Counted from the stretch's first letter, positions 1-9,944 are shown. The stretch is DNA of 64,000 bases from Nocardioides sp. URHA0020 (GCF_000620705.1 NZ_KK211165.1:29398-93397), one strand, 5' to 3'. Notes: generated from the letters alone by a model not told the origin. Translations and numbers: made by a program.

Positions 1-345
1 GTCGGGTCGGCTGAGGCGACCCTGCTCGACCTCTCCCAAGGCCTGCCCCTGGGCATGGGTCTCGGCCAGCCTTCTGGTGCCTACGTCGAGGCGATCGTGG
101 GGTGGAACCTCGGTGATCGGCTGCTGATGTACACCGACGGGCTGAGCGAGGCTCGCGACGCCCGCGGGGAGTTCTTCCCCATTCCCTCCCTCGTGTCATC
201 ACTGCGATCGGACCCCGTGGATCAGGCGATCGATGCGGTGGTGGCTGCGGTGGCCTCCTACGTTCCACAGCGGCGGCTCGAGGACGATCTGGCGGTCGTG
301 CTCATCGAGAACCTGTCCGAGGCCCCCGGCGATCCAGCAGGATAG
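1..345 (+). CDS. SpoIIE/PP2C-type serine phosphatase, C-terminal fragment
   Basis: This is the 3' end of a gene cut by the left window edge; 114 residues remain and the stop is TAG at 343-345. The residues GDRLLMYTDGLSEARD followed by LEDDLAVVLIE are the closing motifs of the SpoIIE-type PP2C phosphatase domain: the DG pair and the late DD aspartates bind the catalytic metals. In actinobacteria such domains usually end PAS/GAF-RsbU proteins that dephosphorylate anti-anti-sigma factors, so a stress-signalling role is likely. The sensory part lies outside the window, so the input signal cannot be judged. Confidence 0.85.
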   Translation, partial: VGSAEATLLDLSQGLPLGMGLGQPSGAYVEAIVGWNLGDRLLMYTDGLSEARDARGEFFPIPSLVSSLRSDPVDQAIDAVVAAVASYVPQRRLEDDLAVVLIENLSEAPGDPAG

Positions 346-435
346 TGCGACCCTCCTCCGACGCCCGCCATCTGAAACCCACGACAGTCGCTCAGCGTGC
401 CGCGTTTCCCCTGGTACTACTGAGCCGCAGCTGCC

Positions 436-1083
436 TCAGTCGCGCCAGAACAGGTGGTGGACGACGCCGCTGTCGGGGCTGGGTACGACGTCGCGGTGGT
501 AGCGGTCGAGCAGCTGGTCCGGTGCGGTCCAGAGGCGCGAGCCGGCGCCCAGCTCGACGGGCGAGACGGCGATGTGCAGCGTGTCGACGAGGCCGGCGTC
601 GATGAACTGCCGGACCGTGTTGGCGCCCCCTCCCAGCCGGACGTCCTTGCCGTCGGCCGCGCCGAGCGCGAGCTCCAGCACCTCGGCGGGCGAGCCGTCG
701 ACGAAGTGGAACGTGGTGTCGGACAGCGTCAGCGGCGGACGCTGGTGATGGGTCATCACGAAGACGGGGGTGTGGAACGGAGGCTCCTCGCCCCACCAGC
801 CCTGCCACTCGTGGTCGGCCCACGGCCCGCGGTAGGGGCCGAACTTGTTGCGGCCCATGATCTCCGCGCCGATGTTGCGGTGGAAGTCGCGCACCAGGTA
901 GTCGTCGAGGCCTCGGCTGCCACCCGGGTCGGAGCGGTTCGGCCAGCTCGCGGTCGCGCCCGCCCAGCCCATCAGCTCGGCGGGGTCGGCGTGCCCGAAG
1001 GGTGTCGCCAGGCTCTGTCCCTCGCCCGCGGCGTACCCATCGCTCGAGACCACGAAGTTGTGCACTCGCACCATCTGCGTCAC
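436..1083 (-). CDS. Dihydrofolate reductase-family protein (RibD C-terminal-like)
   Basis: A 215-residue predicted cytoplasmic NAD(P)H-dependent reductase of the DHFR/RibD C-terminal superfamily. Visible hallmarks are an N-terminal VRVHNFVVSSDGYAAG strand-loop, the IGAEIMGRNKF segment, and DVRLGGGANTVRQFIDAGLVD, where the GGG loop binds the cofactor phosphate. I chose the GTG at 1083 because AAGGAG sits about 9 nt upstream; an ATG at 1119 would add 12 poorly conserved residues. It is divergent from the GTPase at 1192. Members of this group are often annotated as deaminase/reductases but the substrate is generally unknown; riboflavin biosynthesis is not implied. Confidence 0.82.
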   Translation of the reverse strand: MTQMVRVHNFVVSSDGYAAGEGQSLATPFGHADPAELMGWAGATASWPNRSDPGGSRGLDDYLVRDFHRNIGAEIMGRNKFGPYRGPWADHEWQGWWGEEPPFHTPVFVMTHHQRPPLTLSDTTFHFVDGSPAEVLELALGAADGKDVRLGGGANTVRQFIDAGLVDTLHIAVSPVELGAGSRLWTAPDQLLDRYHRDVVPSPDSGVVHHLFWRD

Positions 1084-1191
1084 GTCGTCCTGCTCCTTCG
1101 GCTGGTTGTCCGTGGTCATGTCGACCGCGCTGGTCCGGCGATCTCATCGCCCCCGGCGCCTACTCTTGCGCACCCCTGAGACCCTTGGCCC

Positions 1192-2322
1192 ATGGCGAAG
1201 CCCACGGACGAGTGGTTCGGCCAGGCCTTCGGGAAGGCCTGGAAGGACAAGGCCGACGAGATCGGTCGCTTCAACCTGGCGATCTTCGGCAAGACCGGGG
1301 TCGGCAAGAGCACCCTGGTCAACGCGATCTTCGGCAGCGAGATCGCCCGGACCGGGATCGGTGAGCCGGTCACCCGCGCCGAGCACCTCTACCTGCACCA
1401 GAGCGGCGCCCTGGGGGTGCTCGACACCCGGGGGCTCGAGGTCGGGCGCGACAACGCGGCCCTGATCGGCGAGCTCAAGGACTACCTGCACGGGATGCGG
1501 CGCAAGCCGTTGGCCGAGCAGCTCCACGTCGCCTGGTACTGCGTCCGCGCCGGGGACCGGCGCTTCGAGGCGACCGAGGCCGACTTCATCCGGGCGCTGC
1601 ACGAGCTCGGGCTGCCGGTGATCCTGGTGCTGACCCAGGTGCCCCGCTCCGGTGACCGGGTGCACCCCGACGCCGAGGCGCTGGCGGCGAGCATCGCAGC
1701 CCTCGAGCTGCCGATCCAGGACGGGCTGATCCACTACACGATGGCGCTGGCCGACGACTTCACGGGACAGTCGGCGTACGGCCTGCAGGAAGTCCTCGAT
1801 GCCACCTTTCGAGGCGCGCCTGACGGCGTCGCCCATGCCATCACCTCCGCCCAGCGGATCGACTTCGAGCGGAAGCGCGAGCGGGCGGAGGTGGCCGTCA
1901 AGGCGGCGACGGGCGCAGCCACCACCGCCGGAGCCTCCCCCATCCCCTTCTCCGACGCGGCGCTCCTCGTCCCGATCCAGATCGGAATGATGGCCTCGAT
2001 CGCGGTCACCTACGGGATCTCCATCGAGCGCTCCACCGCCGCCTCGATCGCCGCGACCGCGGCCGCGACGACCGCGGGGCGCTCGGTGGTGACCAACATG
2101 ATCAAGTTCGTGCCCGGTGCCGGCACGGCGGTGGCGGCACCGATCAGCGCGACCGTCGCGGGCACGTTCACCTACGCGATGGGGCACGCCTGGATGCGGG
2201 TCTGCGAGCGTCTCGCGCGCGGCGAGCTCGCTGCCGTCGGGGGAGCGCTCGAGAGCGAGAGCGTGCACCGGATCTTCCTCGAGGAGTTCAAGACCCGCGC
2301 GTCGAGGCGCAAGCCGTCGTGA
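1192..2322 (+). CDS. Dynamin/Era-like GTPase with C-terminal DUF697 region
   Basis: A 376-residue P-loop GTPase. The G1 motif GKTGVGKST is at about residues 33-41, G3 is DTRG near 83, and the G4 position reads LTQVP instead of NKxD, as in several YcjF/YfjP-type GTPases. The C-terminal third is Ala/Gly-rich and hydrophobic (SIAATAAATTAGRSVVTNMI followed by a conserved VPGAGT), resembling the membrane-associating DUF697 region. It overlaps the methyltransferase by 4 bp, so the two are probably co-transcribed. The ribosome binding site is weak. A membrane-linked GTPase role is inferred from the family; no partner is evident nearby. Confidence 0.8.
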   Translation: MAKPTDEWFGQAFGKAWKDKADEIGRFNLAIFGKTGVGKSTLVNAIFGSEIARTGIGEPVTRAEHLYLHQSGALGVLDTRGLEVGRDNAALIGELKDYLHGMRRKPLAEQLHVAWYCVRAGDRRFEATEADFIRALHELGLPVILVLTQVPRSGDRVHPDAEALAASIAALELPIQDGLIHYTMALADDFTGQSAYGLQEVLDATFRGAPDGVAHAITSAQRIDFERKRERAEVAVKAATGAATTAGASPIPFSDAALLVPIQIGMMASIAVTYGISIERSTAASIAATAAATTAGRSVVTNMIKFVPGAGTAVAAPISATVAGTFTYAMGHAWMRVCERLARGELAAVGGALESESVHRIFLEEFKTRASRRKPS

Positions 2323-2966
2323 GCACCCGGTGGGAGCGGATCGCGCGCGAGACGGTGGGTGCCGACTACGCCCGCGTGTACGACCAGCGGTTCCGCGCGA
2401 TGGCGGCCCGGGGCGCGGACATCCACGGTGAGGCGACGTTCGTGGCCCGGCTGCTGGCACCCCCGGCGCGGGTCCTCGACGCCGGCTGCGGCACCGGACG
2501 GGTCGCCGTACGCCTGGCAGAGCTGGGGTACGACGTCGTCGGGGTCGACGTGGACGCGTCGATGCTCGACGTGGCGCGGGCCGGCGCGCCGGAGCTGGAC
2601 TGGCGGCTCGCCGACCTGTCCGCCTTCGACCTGGGCGAGCGCTTCGACGTCGTGCTCGTCGCGGGCAACACCATCCCCCTGCTCGAGCCCGGCACCCTGC
2701 TCGACGCGTGCGAGCGGCTGGGGCGGCACCTCGCGCCCGGGGGCGTCGTGGTCTGCGGCTTCGGCCTCGACGCCGCGCACCTGCCCGCCGGCTGCCCGCC
2801 GACGGCGCTGAGCGACCTCGACGCGGCCTTCGGGGCGCTGGGGCTGGACGCCACGGCCCGCTACAGCAGTTGGGACGGGGCCGCCTTCGACGCGACCGAC
2901 GGCTACGCGATCACGCTCTACGCGGAGCCGGCCGCCAGCGGCCTCCGTGGATCAGACCTCCCGTAG
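2319..2966 (+). CDS. SAM-dependent class I methyltransferase
   Basis: A 215-residue Rossmann-fold methyltransferase. Motif I is VLDAGCGTGRVAVRL (about residues 50-64) and the acidic end of strand 2 is VVGVDVDASML, which binds the SAM ribose; motif IV is FDVVLVAGN. It starts at a GTG inside the stop codon of the GTPase gene (GTGA overlap), implying translational coupling. The acceptor substrate cannot be deduced: the C-terminal half is generic for the Methyltransf_25 type. Confidence 0.85.
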   Translation: MSTRWERIARETVGADYARVYDQRFRAMAARGADIHGEATFVARLLAPPARVLDAGCGTGRVAVRLAELGYDVVGVDVDASMLDVARAGAPELDWRLADLSAFDLGERFDVVLVAGNTIPLLEPGTLLDACERLGRHLAPGGVVVCGFGLDAAHLPAGCPPTALSDLDAAFGALGLDATARYSSWDGAAFDATDGYAITLYAEPAASGLRGSDLP

Positions 2967-2999
2967 TCAGGCCCTGGAGCGGATGGGAGGCTTGGCGGC

Positions 3000-3704
3000 A
3001 TGACTCGCATCGGACTCGCCCTGGCCAGCATCGGAATGGCCGCCGCGCTCACCGCCTGCGGAGGCGGTGACGACGACTTCACCTCCCAGTCCGGCGAGAA
3101 GATCGCCGACGCCTCGAAGAGTGCGATGAAGAAGCTCGACGCCGTCAAGGTCACCGGCACCGTCAAGACCTCGGGCAACGAGGTCTCCCTCGACATCCAG
3201 ACCAACGACAAGGGTGACTGCACCGGCTCGGTCGGCGTCGGCGGCGGCAAGGCCGAGCTCCTCGGCGTCGGCGGCAAGATCTGGTTCAAGCCCGACGAGG
3301 CGTTCTGGAAGTCCAGCGGCGGCGCGTCCGCCGACCAGATCATCACGCTCGTCGGCGACAAGTGGGTGGTCGTCCCCTCCGGTGGCGACGGCTTCGACGA
3401 GTTCTGCGACATCGACAAGCTGCTCGACGAGATGCTGAAGAGCGACAAGGACGACGACTCGACGTACAAGAAGCGCGACGTCAAGAAGGTCGACGGCGAC
3501 GACGCCGTCCCGGTCGAGCACAAGGACTCGGACGGGACGTCGACCGGCTACGTGCGGGTCGACGAGCCGCACTACCTCGTCAAGATCGAGAAGACCGACG
3601 GTGACGACGCCGGCAGCGTGACGTTCTCGGAGTTCGACGAGAAGTTCGACGTCGAGGCGCCGGCCGAGGACGACATCGTCGACCTCTCCAACCTCGCCGG
3701 CTGA
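3000..3704 (+). CDS. Secreted lipoprotein, LppX/LprAFG-like
   Basis: A 234-residue protein with an N-terminal signal peptide and a lipobox LTAC that puts the lipidated cysteine at residue 20, followed by a Gly/Asp linker. The mature part is rich in Lys and Asp and looks like a single beta-rich domain (GKIWFKPDEAFWKS, KWVVVPSG), consistent with the LppX_LprAFG fold that carries lipids or glycolipids across the actinobacterial envelope. GGAGG lies upstream of the ATG. It is monocistronic in appearance. The ligand is unknown; the family call is based on layout and motif resemblance. Confidence 0.75.
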   Translation: MTRIGLALASIGMAAALTACGGGDDDFTSQSGEKIADASKSAMKKLDAVKVTGTVKTSGNEVSLDIQTNDKGDCTGSVGVGGGKAELLGVGGKIWFKPDEAFWKSSGGASADQIITLVGDKWVVVPSGGDGFDEFCDIDKLLDEMLKSDKDDDSTYKKRDVKKVDGDDAVPVEHKDSDGTSTGYVRVDEPHYLVKIEKTDGDDAGSVTFSEFDEKFDVEAPAEDDIVDLSNLAG

Positions 3705-3744
3705 CCGGCTGACCGACAACGTCGGCCGACGCTAGCGTGGGCAC

Positions 3745-4053
3745 GTGATCCTCGAGCACGCCCTCCTGCCCGTGAAGCCGAGCCGCGAGGAGGACTTCGT
3801 CACCGCCTTCGACGAGGCGAAGCTGATCATCTCCTCGATGCCGGGCTTCGTCTCGCTCACGCTGTCGCGGTGTCAGGAGCGGCCCAGCGCCTTCCTGCTG
3901 CTCGTCGAGTGGGAGACCCTCGAGGACCACACGGTCGGCTTCCGTGGGTCGGCCGAGTACCAGGAGTGGCGGCGCCTGCTCCACGACTTCTACGACCCGT
4001 TCCCGGTCGTCGAGCACTTCGACCCGGTCCTCTCGGTGCTCCCTGCGAGCTGA
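3745..4053 (+). CDS. ABM-domain (antibiotic biosynthesis monooxygenase-like) protein
   Basis: A 102-residue ferredoxin-like alpha/beta-barrel protein starting at GTG. The pattern of N-terminal strand (ILEHALLPVKPSREEDF), a helix, then SLTLSRCQERPSAFLLLVEW and a late YQEWRRLL helix is typical of ABM dimers. The family includes heme-degrading and quinol monooxygenases, but many members have no known activity. No haem or flavin residue is diagnostic here. A copy of the dispersed palindromic repeat follows the stop. Confidence 0.75.
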   Translation: MILEHALLPVKPSREEDFVTAFDEAKLIISSMPGFVSLTLSRCQERPSAFLLLVEWETLEDHTVGFRGSAEYQEWRRLLHDFYDPFPVVEHFDPVLSVLPAS

Positions 4054-4064
4054 CCCCGCGCCCC

Positions 4065-4103
4065 GGTGGTTGAGGAGGCGCGCCAGCGCCGTCTCGAAAC
4101 CTC
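4065..4103 (+). repeat. Dispersed GGTGGTTGAGG palindromic repeat, single copy
   Basis: The element reads GGTGGTTGAGG at the left end, a GGCGCGCCAGCGCC core and CTCGAAACC at the right end. It is the same element found four times in inverted orientation at 5531-5875 on the other side of the HNH gene, once at 59530-59575 and in divergent form at 63806-64000. It sits between two convergent genes. Confidence 0.85.
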
Positions 4104-4142
4104 CGCAGCGCAGGTGGGGCAACGTGCGCGCACGCTGTCGGC

Positions 4143-5390
4143 CTATTGGCGTCGGGTGAAGGTGACCTTGCCGTCGGGCTGCTTCTGCATTGTGTACGTC
4201 GGGTCGTGGGCGCGGGCGTGGTGTCTTGGGCAGAGGAGGCCGGCGTTGTGGAGGTTGGATGGTCCTCCGTCGGTCCACCTGGTCCAGTGGTGTGCGTGGC
4301 ACATCCAGGGTGGCCAGTCGCAGCCTTCGGTGACGCAGCCTCTGTCGCGGAGAGTGATGGCGGTGAGCTGGGCCTTGGTGAAGAACCGTCGTGCTCGGCC
4401 GACGTCGAGGACCTCTGAGTCGGCGCCGAGGACGACGGGAATGATCTTGGCGGTGCACGCCAATCGGCGGGCTGCGGCTGGGCTGATGCGCTCGCCGGTG
4501 TCGAGGATCCCGGCCTTCTCGAGCTTGGCGAGGAGGGTGTCGTGGTCGATGGTGACCACGATGGTCGCGTCCCTGCCTCCGACCTGAGGAAGGTCCTTGG
4601 CGCCGATCCTTTCGATGAGCTCGGCGAACGCCCTGCCCATCCGCTCCGGTCCAGGGCGCCTCTCCACTCCCGCTCCGTGGGTGGCGGCGAGGTGCTTGGG
4701 TGCGGCCAACGCGAGCAGCATCTTCTTCAGCTCTGCTGCCTGCAGCGCGGGCAACGTGAACCGTCCGTGGACCTTGCCGTGGCCGTCGTCGCTCATCGTG
4801 AGCCGACATGCCTGGGCCGCTTTGGCCTCTTCACGTTCGAGGAGGTCGGACTCGTGCTGGTCGGCGAGGTCCGGGGCGATGACCTCGAGGAGTCTGCGTC
4901 CGAGGATGGTGAGGCGCTTCGCGTCGTGCTCTCCCGCGGCGGTGACGAGGTGCTCCTCGGCCCTGATCAGCAGCTCCGGGTCCAGGCCATCGGGCAGTGC
5001 CTTGACCGCCCGAAGGATGACATCGGCCTGCTCCAGGCGCAGGTCGCCGTGCGCGAGCGCGGTCCGGACCCGGTCGTAGATCGCGAGGTCGTAGCCGCGG
5101 CGCACGGTCCGGTAGGCCGCCGACCTGGTCTCTCGGGTCTGGTGGGCGTACCAGTTCGACGTGCTCGTGGCTCCCACGTCCGTGCCGACCTCGACCTCAT
5201 CGGCATGCGCAGCGACCCGGGCTTCGAGCTCGACCACCTGAGCCTTCAGGCGGCCCAGTTCCACCAGCGTGGAGGCTGCTTCCGGAGCGCTCATCGACCA
5301 CACCGACGCCTCCACCAGGACGTCGGCGATCCCGCGCATCCGCGCCGTCGCTTCGGCCACCTGGTGGTGGGATGTGGTCATCGCCGTCAT
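4143..5390 (-). CDS. DUF222 / HNH endonuclease-domain protein (13E12-like)
   Basis: A 415-residue protein with an N-terminal DUF222 helical region (about residues 30-290) and a C-terminal HNH nuclease: CVTEGCDWPPWMCHAHHW, then GGPSNLHNAGLLCPRHHARAH, supplying the Cys pairs and the HNH residues. The ATG at 5390 was chosen; an upstream in-frame start at 5528 would run through low-quality sequence. Genes of this family occur in many copies in Nocardioides and Mycobacterium (the 13E12 repeat family) and their role is unknown. Here both flanks carry the same palindromic repeat in inverted orientation, which suggests the unit was once mobile or is a target of its own nuclease. Confidence 0.88.
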   Translation of the reverse strand: MTAMTTSHHQVAEATARMRGIADVLVEASVWSMSAPEAASTLVELGRLKAQVVELEARVAAHADEVEVGTDVGATSTSNWYAHQTRETRSAAYRTVRRGYDLAIYDRVRTALAHGDLRLEQADVILRAVKALPDGLDPELLIRAEEHLVTAAGEHDAKRLTILGRRLLEVIAPDLADQHESDLLEREEAKAAQACRLTMSDDGHGKVHGRFTLPALQAAELKKMLLALAAPKHLAATHGAGVERRPGPERMGRAFAELIERIGAKDLPQVGGRDATIVVTIDHDTLLAKLEKAGILDTGERISPAAARRLACTAKIIPVVLGADSEVLDVGRARRFFTKAQLTAITLRDRGCVTEGCDWPPWMCHAHHWTRWTDGGPSNLHNAGLLCPRHHARAHDPTYTMQKQPDGKVTFTRRQ

Positions 5391-5530
5391 GGATCCAGCC
5401 AACCTCGAACAGCCGACATCTGCATCCATGCTCCGCAGGACTGTGGAGGGCGGTGTCGAAGGCGGAGCTGTGAACGAAAAGTGGCCCACCACAGAGGTCC
5501 CCGACACCGCCGCTGGTCCTCTCCGCACGG

Positions 5531-5875
5531 GGTGGTTTCGAGGCTCGGCGCTAGCGCGCCTCGCACCTCAACCACCCGAAGGCCGCGGCGGGCTGCAACC
5601 CCCGCTCGCGCCGACCCCGCTTTCGCTGCGGGGGTTTCGAGGCTCGGCGCTAGCGCGCCTCACACCTCAACCACCGGAAGGCCGCGGCGGGCTGCAACCC
5701 CCGCTCGCGCCCACTGCCGCTTTCGCTGCGGGGGTTTCGAGGCTCGGCGCTAGCGCGCCTCACACCTCAACCACCGGAAGGCCGCGGCGGGCTGCAACCC
5801 CCGCTCGTGCTCACTGCCGCTTTCGTTGCGGGGGTTTCGAGGCTCGGCGCTAGCGCGCCTCGCACCTCAACCACC
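5531..5875 (-). repeat. Four tandem ~100-bp units, each carrying the dispersed palindrome
   Basis: This accounts for most of the gene-free stretch 5391-5932. The palindromic element (GGTTTCGAGGCTCGGCG ... CCTCAACCACC) starts at 5534, 5633, 5733 and 5833, a period of 99-100 bp. The 55-bp linkers are also nearly identical (GGCCGCGGCGGGCTGCAACC and a TTTCGCTGCGGGG end), so whole units were duplicated. Orientation is opposite to the copy at 4065. The short reading frames through it look like a by-product of repetition. Nothing else is visible between the array and treZ. Confidence 0.9.
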
Positions 5876-5932
5876 GGTGAGCCGGCATGGTCGCCAGCCA
5901 CGACCTCTTCGTCCGGTCGTTCGACGCCTGGC

Positions 5933-7681
5933 TCAGGGAGCGATGACGGCGCCGGCGTGCGCCGGGACCGTGAGCGTGTCGCCGGTGAGCACCACGCCGG
6001 AGCCCGTCTCGAAGAGCAGCTCGCTCGGCTCGTCGAGCTCGATGACGGCCTCGGAGTCACCGAAGTTGACGACGACGTGCACGTCACCGCGCCACATCTC
6101 GAAGAGCCGGCTGTCCTCGTCGACGAGGCAGGCGTTGTGGGCGAACGACGGGTCGGTGAGCTCGGCGCGTTGCCGGCGCAGGGTGGCGAGGCGGCGGTAG
6201 ACGTCGAGCAGGCGGGCGTGGCGTCCGGTCGTGAGCTCGGCCCAGTCGAGCTGGGAGCGCCGGAAGGTCTCGGGGTCCTGGGGGTCGGGGACCACGTCGG
6301 GGTCCCAGCCCATCCGCTCGAACTCCGCGATCCGGCCCTCCGCCGTCGCCTTGCCGAGCTCGGGCTCGGGGTGCGAGGTGAAGAACTGGAACGGCGTCGA
6401 CGCGGCCCACTCCTCGCCCTGGAAGAGCATCGGCGTGAAGGGGCCCGTCATGGTGAGCAACGCCGCGCACGCCAGCTGGTCGTCGTCCAGGCTCTCGGTG
6501 AGCCGGTCGCCGACGGCGCGGTTGCCGATCTGGTCGTGGTTCTGGCTCGCCACCACCAAGCGCCAGCTGGGCATCTTGTCGGTGTCGATCTCGCTGCCGT
6601 GGTTGCGGCCGCGGAACGAGGAGTAGGTGCCGTCGTGGAAGAACCCGCGCTCGATCACCTTCGCCAGGGCGTCCAGTGGCTCGAAGTCGGCGTAGTAGCC
6701 GTCGGTCTCCCGCGTCAGCGCCACGTGCACGGCGTGGTGGAAGTCGTCGCTCCACTGGGCGTCCAGTCCGTAGCCGCCCGCCTCCCGCGGGGTCACCAGG
6801 TGGGCGTCGTTGAGGTCGGACTCCGCGATCAGCGTCAGCGGGCGACCGACGTGTGCCGACAGCGCGGCCACCTCGACCGCCAGCTCCTCCAGCAGGTGCA
6901 CGTCGGAGGAGTCCTCGAGCGCGTGCACGGCGTCGAGCCGCAGGCCGTCCACATGGTAGTCCGAGAGCCACATCTGAGCGTTGTCGAGGATGTAGCGGCG
7001 TACGGCGTCCGAGCCCTCCTCGTCGAGGTTGACCAGGTCGCCCCAGGTGTTGGCGCCGGACTTCAGGTAGGGACCGAAGAGCGGGAGGTAGTTGCCGGAG
7101 GGGCCGAGGTGGTTGTAGACCACGTCCTGGATGACGCCGAGTCCCGCGGCGTGGCACCCGTCGACGAAGCGCTGGTAGCCGGCGGGCCCGCCGTACCCCT
7201 CGTGCACGGCGTGCCACAGGACGCCGTCGTAGCCCCAGTTGTGGGTGCCGTTGAACGCGTTGACCGGCATCACCTCGACGAAGTCGACGCCGAGGTCGCG
7301 CAGGTGGCCGAGCCGGCCGAGGGCGGCGTCGAAGGTGCCATCGGGCGTGAACGTCCCGATGTGCAGCTCGTAGATGACGGCGCCCGCGAGCTGACGGCCG
7401 GTCCAGCCGGCATCGGTCCACGCGAAGACGGTGGCGTCGTGGGTGCGCGAGAGCCCGTGCACGCCGTCGGGCTGGCGTCGCGACCACGGGTCGGGGCGCG
7501 GGGTCTCGTCGTCGTCGATGAGGTAGCCGTAGTCGACCTCGTCGCCCTCGGGGTCGGGGACCGGGCCGACCGGTGTCCACCAGTCGTCCTCGTCCTTGAC
7601 CATGTCGATGGTCTCCCCGGCGGCCACCAGCCGCACCCGGCTCGGGCGCGGAGCCCAGACGTCGAAGGGGCCGTAGGTCAT
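5933..7681 (-). CDS. treZ: Malto-oligosyltrehalose trehalohydrolase
   Basis: A 582-residue GH13 enzyme that releases trehalose from maltooligosyl-trehalose made by TreY. Motifs: an N-terminal carbohydrate-binding beta domain ([13 protein letters not shown]), then the barrel motifs [19 protein letters not shown] (nucleophile Asp), LIAESDLND (acid/base Glu) and [10 protein letters not shown] (third Asp). Length matches the family. It is the last gene of treX-treY-treZ; its ATG overlaps the treY stop by 4 bp, so translation is coupled. No regulator is adjacent. Confidence 0.96.
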   Translation of the reverse strand: MTYGPFDVWAPRPSRVRLVAAGETIDMVKDEDDWWTPVGPVPDPEGDEVDYGYLIDDDETPRPDPWSRRQPDGVHGLSRTHDATVFAWTDAGWTGRQLAGAVIYELHIGTFTPDGTFDAALGRLGHLRDLGVDFVEVMPVNAFNGTHNWGYDGVLWHAVHEGYGGPAGYQRFVDGCHAAGLGVIQDVVYNHLGPSGNYLPLFGPYLKSGANTWGDLVNLDEEGSDAVRRYILDNAQMWLSDYHVDGLRLDAVHALEDSSDVHLLEELAVEVAALSAHVGRPLTLIAESDLNDAHLVTPREAGGYGLDAQWSDDFHHAVHVALTRETDGYYADFEPLDALAKVIERGFFHDGTYSSFRGRNHGSEIDTDKMPSWRLVVASQNHDQIGNRAVGDRLTESLDDDQLACAALLTMTGPFTPMLFQGEEWAASTPFQFFTSHPEPELGKATAEGRIAEFERMGWDPDVVPDPQDPETFRRSQLDWAELTTGRHARLLDVYRRLATLRRQRAELTDPSFAHNACLVDEDSRLFEMWRGDVHVVVNFGDSEAVIELDEPSELLFETGSGVVLTGDTLTVPAHAGAVIAP

Positions 7682-9939
7682 GCGTCCTCCCGGATCAGTA
7701 GCGCGACGGGGTGGGTGTCGAGGAGATCGGCCAGCACCGGGGACGCCACCGACCCGGTCAGCACGTCGCGCCAGGTGCCGGCGGGCAGGTCGAGGGTCGT
7801 GTCGGCCCAGCCGGTGGTGGCGAGCCCAACGGGCAGCCGCGTGGCGACCGTGATCGCCCCGCCGCGGTCGAAGGCGAGCACGTGCCCGGCGGCCGGACCG
7901 CTCGCGCCGACCGGGGCGTACGTCGTGAAGAGCTCAGGCCGGTCACGTCGCAGGGTCAGTGCCTCGCGGGTCACCTGCAGCTTGGTCGCGGCGTCGTCCT
8001 CCGCGGTCCCCGCCAGCACGGCGGCGCGGTGGTCGAAGTCGACGAAGCGACGGTTGTCGGGGTCGACGAGCGACTGCTCCCAGAGCTCGCTGCCCTGGTA
8101 GACGTCCGGCACGCCCGGCATCGTGATCGCCACGAGCTTGGCGGCGAGCGCGTTGGAGCGGCCGGCGTCGTCGACGCGGGCGATCAGCCCGTCGAGCACG
8201 CGGCGTACGTCGGCGTCGTCGAAGGCGGTGTCGACGGCGGCGTGGACCGCCGACTCGTAGGCCTCGTCCGGCTCGGTCCACGTGGTCCGGTCACCGGCCT
8301 CGCGCATCGCCTTCTCGGCGTACCCGTGCAGACGGTCCCGCAGGTCGGGGTCGGGCGACACCGGCCAGGCACCGAGGATCGCCTGCCACAGCAGGGATCC
8401 GAAGCCCGCGTCGGGCAGCGGTGCGAGGGCCAGCAGCTCGTCGAGCGCGGCGGCCCACGCGTCCGGCAGCTCGGCCAGCGCGGTGATCCGGGCGCGCACG
8501 TCCTCGCCCCGCTTGGTGTCGTGCGTCGAGAGCGTCGTCATCGCCAGCGGCCAGTCGCGCTGCCGCTCCGCCATCGCCGCGTGGAAGTCGTCCACCGAGA
8601 CCGCGAAGACGCTCGGGTCGCCGCCGACCTCGTTGAGGGAGGTGAGTCGTGAGTAGCGGTAGAACGCGCAGTCCTCGACGCCCTTGGCCATCACCATCCC
8701 GCTGGTCTGCTGGAAGCGTCGCGCCGGTGGGGACCAGCCGTCGGTGAGGATGGGGTGCAGGACGTCGTACGTCGCAGCGAGGTCGGGCCGGTGCTCGCGG
8801 GCCAGGTCGAAGGCGTGCTCGAGGTGCTCGAGACCCTCCGGGAGGTAGGAGCGGTAGACCGGGAAGCACGCGAGCAGCTCGGCGATCGCGTCCTCGACGC
8901 TCGTGAACGGCGCGGCGGTGGTCATCCGGCGCACCTCGCGGGTGATCCGCCGGACCTCGGAGTGCAGGATGCCGTCGGCCACCTCGCGCTTGGTGCCGTG
9001 GATCATCTCGGCCCAGTCCACCGGGCCACCGCGGAGCCGGGTCTCGAGCGCGTCCAGCGGCTCCTGACCCGTGGGGTCGGTGAGCACCCGGTCGATGTGG
9101 CCGAGGGCGTCGTACCCGGTGGTGCCCTGGGTCGCCCAGTCCGCGGAGAGGGTCTCCCCGGGCTCGAGGATCTTCTCGACCAGCACGTAGGCGCCACCGG
9201 TCAGCGCCGCGAGGTCCTCCAGGTAGCGCTCAGGGTCGCGCAGCCCGTCGGGGTGGTCGACGCGGAGCCCGTCGACGAGCCCCTCGTCGAACCAGCGGCG
9301 GATCTCGATGTGCGTCTCCGCGAAGACCTCGGGGTCCTCGACACGGACCGCTGCCAGGCTGTTGACGGCGAAGAACCGTCGGTAGTTGAGGTTGTCGTCG
9401 GCCTCGTGCCAGTTGACGAGGCGGTAGTGCTGCTCCTCGTGCGTCGAGGTGTCGGGAGCGAGCGGGAAGCGCAGGTCGTGGTAGCGCAGCTCGTCGCCGA
9501 CGACCTCGATCGCGTCCTCGTCCCCGTCCCCGACGACCGGCAGCAGCAGCTTGCCGTCGCCGGCGGCCCAGTCGATGTCGAAGGCGTGGGCGTGCTCGGA
9601 CTCGCGACCGTGCTGGAGCACGTCCCACCACCAGGCGTCCTCGTCGGGCGTCGCGACGCCGACGTGGTTGGGCACGATGTCGACGAGCACGCCCATGCCG
9701 AGCCGGCGAGCCTCGGCGACGAGCGTGGCCAGCCCCTCGGCGCCGCCACGGGCCGGGTCGACGTGGTCGAACGTCGCCACGTCGTACCCGTGGGTGCTGC
9801 CGGGCTCCGCCGCGAGCAGCGGGGACAGGTAGACCCAGTCGACCCCCAGGTCGTGGAGGTACGACAGCCGGCCCGCGGCCTCGACGAGGTTGAAGCTCTC
9901 GGTGATCTGGAGCCGGTAGGTGCTGACCGGGACCCGCAC
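7678..9939 (-). CDS. treY: Malto-oligosyltrehalose synthase
   Basis: A 753-residue GH13 intramolecular transglycosylase that turns the terminal alpha-1,4 bond of a maltooligosaccharide into the alpha,alpha-1,1 trehalose bond. The N-terminus [16 protein letters not shown] and [18 protein letters not shown] are classic Tre[16 protein letters not shown] carries the nucleophile Asp and ILEPGETL the Glu region. It starts at GTG 9939, five bases after the treX stop. The long helical insert (about residues 270-520) is normal for TreY. Confidence 0.96.
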   Translation of the reverse strand: MRVPVSTYRLQITESFNLVEAAGRLSYLHDLGVDWVYLSPLLAAEPGSTHGYDVATFDHVDPARGGAEGLATLVAEARRLGMGVLVDIVPNHVGVATPDEDAWWWDVLQHGRESEHAHAFDIDWAAGDGKLLLPVVGDGDEDAIEVVGDELRYHDLRFPLAPDTSTHEEQHYRLVNWHEADDNLNYRRFFAVNSLAAVRVEDPEVFAETHIEIRRWFDEGLVDGLRVDHPDGLRDPERYLEDLAALTGGAYVLVEKILEPGETLSADWATQGTTGYDALGHIDRVLTDPTGQEPLDALETRLRGGPVDWAEMIHGTKREVADGILHSEVRRITREVRRMTTAAPFTSVEDAIAELLACFPVYRSYLPEGLEHLEHAFDLAREHRPDLAATYDVLHPILTDGWSPPARRFQQTSGMVMAKGVEDCAFYRYSRLTSLNEVGGDPSVFAVSVDDFHAAMAERQRDWPLAMTTLSTHDTKRGEDVRARITALAELPDAWAAALDELLALAPLPDAGFGSLLWQAILGAWPVSPDPDLRDRLHGYAEKAMREAGDRTTWTEPDEAYESAVHAAVDTAFDDADVRRVLDGLIARVDDAGRSNALAAKLVAITMPGVPDVYQGSELWEQSLVDPDNRRFVDFDHRAAVLAGTAEDDAATKLQVTREALTLRRDRPELFTTYAPVGASGPAAGHVLAFDRGGAITVATRLPVGLATTGWADTTLDLPAGTWRDVLTGSVASPVLADLLDTHPVALLIREDA

Positions 9940-9944
9940 CGCGA

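Noticed and set aside
4143..5390. HNH gene as an insertion-sequence transposase
   Set aside because: The domain pair is DUF222 plus HNH, not a DDE or HUH transposase, and no target-site duplication is evident.
5269..5853. Open frame on the plus strand through the repeat array and the HNH start
   Set aside because: It is antisense to the DUF222-HNH gene and then follows the tandem repeats; its product has no family features beyond the repetition.
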